64,000 nucleotides of DNA, taken from the NCBI RefSeq assembly GCF_000764305.2, contig NW_025936295.1, forward strand, positions 496,001-560,000, in the 5' to 3' direction. Shown piece after piece: positions 62,400 through 64,000 of the stretch (within the stretch, counting starts at the first letter, position 1; every line of letters starts with the position of its first letter). This stretch comes from Hyalella azteca. Its lineage: Eukaryota > Arthropoda > Malacostraca > Amphipoda > Hyalellidae. The translations under genes were made by a program, and so were the position numbers. The notes beneath the pieces are model-generated. The model ran no database searches, was not told the origin of the DNA, and saw only the letters and a list, made by a program, of their open reading frames with translations.

Positions 62400-62660
62400 A
62401 TCAAACAATCAACTGATAGCTGGCTCAATTATTTGCGTTGCGACTGCCATTATGATTGGTTGTTGGAGCTCTCGCTCCAAGTCCTGACCATTCTGATTGG
62501 TCGGTAAATGTTCGGCAGGCGGAGCAGGCCTGCGCGAGTGTCGAGGAGGAGCGTCTAGCAGAGTCACTCCTCGCTCGGAGCGCGACTGAAGAGCTGTACG
62601 AAGAACGCATCGGCCGGACGTTGCGAGCGAACAGAGCGATATATCGAAACTTTATGTCTT
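62400..62660 (-). promoter_or_regulatory. probable dac 5' UTR/promoter region with CCAAT boxes
   Basis: The sequence directly upstream of exon 1 is more GC-rich than its surroundings. It contains two CCAAT boxes in the minus orientation (ATTGG on plus near 62456 and 62497) and a TCAGTC arthropod-initiator-like hexamer near 62584-62589. A TATATC lies near 62640, too far from the initiator to be a matched TATA box. Assignment rests on position and composition only; no transcription start can be fixed. Confidence 0.3.
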
Positions 62661-62699
62661 CTTTTGCGCTCTAATCCACGAAAAAAACAAATGCTGGAT

Positions 62700-64000
62700 G
62701 GGAGACTAAATAAACATGAAAGAATAATGAAAGTATTCAGCATCCTTCTCAGAAGAGAAGATTTTTTACCAATATTCGCATAAGCAAGTTTCTCACGGCA
62801 CCCGAAAGATTCCTCTTAACAAATACAATGCCGTTTAATAGATATAGATTTTGCGGCAAATCGAACAAATTTTGTAGACTTTTAATTTCGTAGCATTTTT
62901 CAACCACATAAATGAATAGCATTGAGCGAGAATAAATGATTATTGAAATTTAGATTTATACGTCACTGATTCAGAAGCCGAGCTTCACGCCCTCTGCTGG
63001 CCAGGGACTGAGTTACAAGGAAGACATCCAGGTTGCGAGGTCCACTTATTTGAAGCTCTTAAACCTATGCCAAAAAATGTTCCAGATGGTTTCACACCTA
63101 ATAAATGAACACGATTCAAAACTTCATGTTCACTAAACTCAATCTTATTAATGAAAACGAGCGAGAGTTAAGCACTAGAATACCATTGAAATATAAGTTA
63201 TCATAGCGCCAGATTAAAATTAATATTTCCGATGTACTGATCGAAATTCTACCCAAGAGATTAAAAATTAATATTTGCCAGTGAATAATATAACATTTAT
63301 TCAACATTTATTTTTATTTTTTATTCGTGATATAAATCCACGAATATTAAATTTTGCAGGCTATATCCCTCGAAGAACTGGCTGGTCGAAATTTTTTATG
63401 GCAAATTCATAATACCTTGCTAAGTTGAACAACTGTATTTTGTAAATGATATGCAATAATACAAATAAGTAATACATTGAATATAATTACTAGTATATAA
63501 AAATTAATTTAAGTTTTTAACAATACACGTGTCCAAATACTTCCATTCATTGAATGGTGTAAATTCACCCGCAGACATGCATGGTTTGAATTATTCATGA
63601 TTAAATTGGTATTGCAGCGGTTGGGAGGTCACCGCACAGAGACAATAAAGTGTCGATATTTGAAGGGCGTGTTAAGAGCTCTCGAAATTAGGACAGAGAC
63701 ACTCGAGTGCTCGCCGGCGTTACTGTGTGAGAGACTGGCGAACTCTGTACCGCCCCATGCATGATATGTGATAGCACATGCTTTTCATAAACATGATTTT
63801 TCACCATTACTTAATTCTAGTGTAATTACATTTTTAACACATGTGACCATTATGTCTGACAGTGTATTTGAATATTGCTTAAGTTTATTAAGTTATGACA
63901 TATGTATGTTATTGTTTATATCATCGACTGTTGTCGAACAGCGCGGAATTTCCTCCACCCTGACGTCTATGAAACAAACCAGTGACACTCCCGCTACGTT
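62700..64000. other. 5' flank of dac; no gene seen
   Basis: Mostly unique AT-rich sequence. A GC-richer patch at about 63620-63760 has no recognised motif. Confidence 0.5.

Noticed and set aside
1..64000. CRISPR array or bacterial operon interpretation of the regular repeats
   Set aside because: Repeat arrays have no unique spacers of constant length, there are no cas genes, and the only gene is an intron-bearing animal gene.

Overview
The window is eukaryotic, intron-rich and AT-rich, with most of its length in non-coding sequence and many minisatellites. The only gene recognised with confidence is a complete-looking ortholog of dachshund (dac/DACH), a nuclear transcription cofactor. It lies on the minus strand in seven coding exons spread over about 44 kb (62288 down to 17938). 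All six splice junctions have GT/AG sites and compatible phases, and the joined CDS is 2307 nt, or 768 codons plus a stop. The N-terminal SKI/SNO/DAC domain and the C-terminal helical Dachbox-C (DD2) region are both clear. Long introns, abundant minisatellites, a Tc1-type remnant and a tRNA-derived SINE fit an animal, probably an arthropod and perhaps a crustacean. The species cannot be fixed from the sequence.

Layout. 1-17.9 kb: sequence 3' of dac with tandem arrays (a 10-bp array, ATT repeats, a 29/14-bp array at 5.6-6.3 kb, a 122-bp array at 7.7-8.3 kb), a MITE-like element at 5.2 kb and a decayed Tc1/mariner copy at 13.3-14.0 kb. 17.9-21.9 kb: dac exons 7, 6, 5 and 4. 22-28.4 kb: intron 3 with 27- to 126-bp repeat arrays. 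28.4-28.7 kb: exon 3. 28.7-38.1 kb: intron 2 with a 43-bp array, a perfect hairpin and a second MITE copy. 38.1-38.4 kb: exon 2, followed (in transcription direction) by a 49/53-bp array split by a SINE. 38.4-61.6 kb: intron 1 with further arrays, three copies of a short interspersed element with an internal TCYG tract, a possible LINE remnant, two synthetic Tn5-adapter junctions and an orphan exon-like segment at 56.6 kb. 61.6-62.3 kb: exon 1. Beyond 62.3 kb: the likely 5' UTR/promoter and flank.

The most unusual signal is that four of the seven dac exons have their 3' ends copied into adjacent tandem repeats. Exon 6 has five copies of its end and splice donor at about 130-bp spacing. Exon 5 has a second end and donor 115 bp downstream. 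The end of the CDS, including the stop, is duplicated 153 bp downstream. Exon 2 is followed by about a dozen repeat units, each carrying an acceptor-like and a donor-like site. A second practical point is that positions 53784-53821 and 54441-54477 are back-to-back Tn5 mosaic ends, the junction adapter of mate-pair libraries, so the assembly there is suspect.
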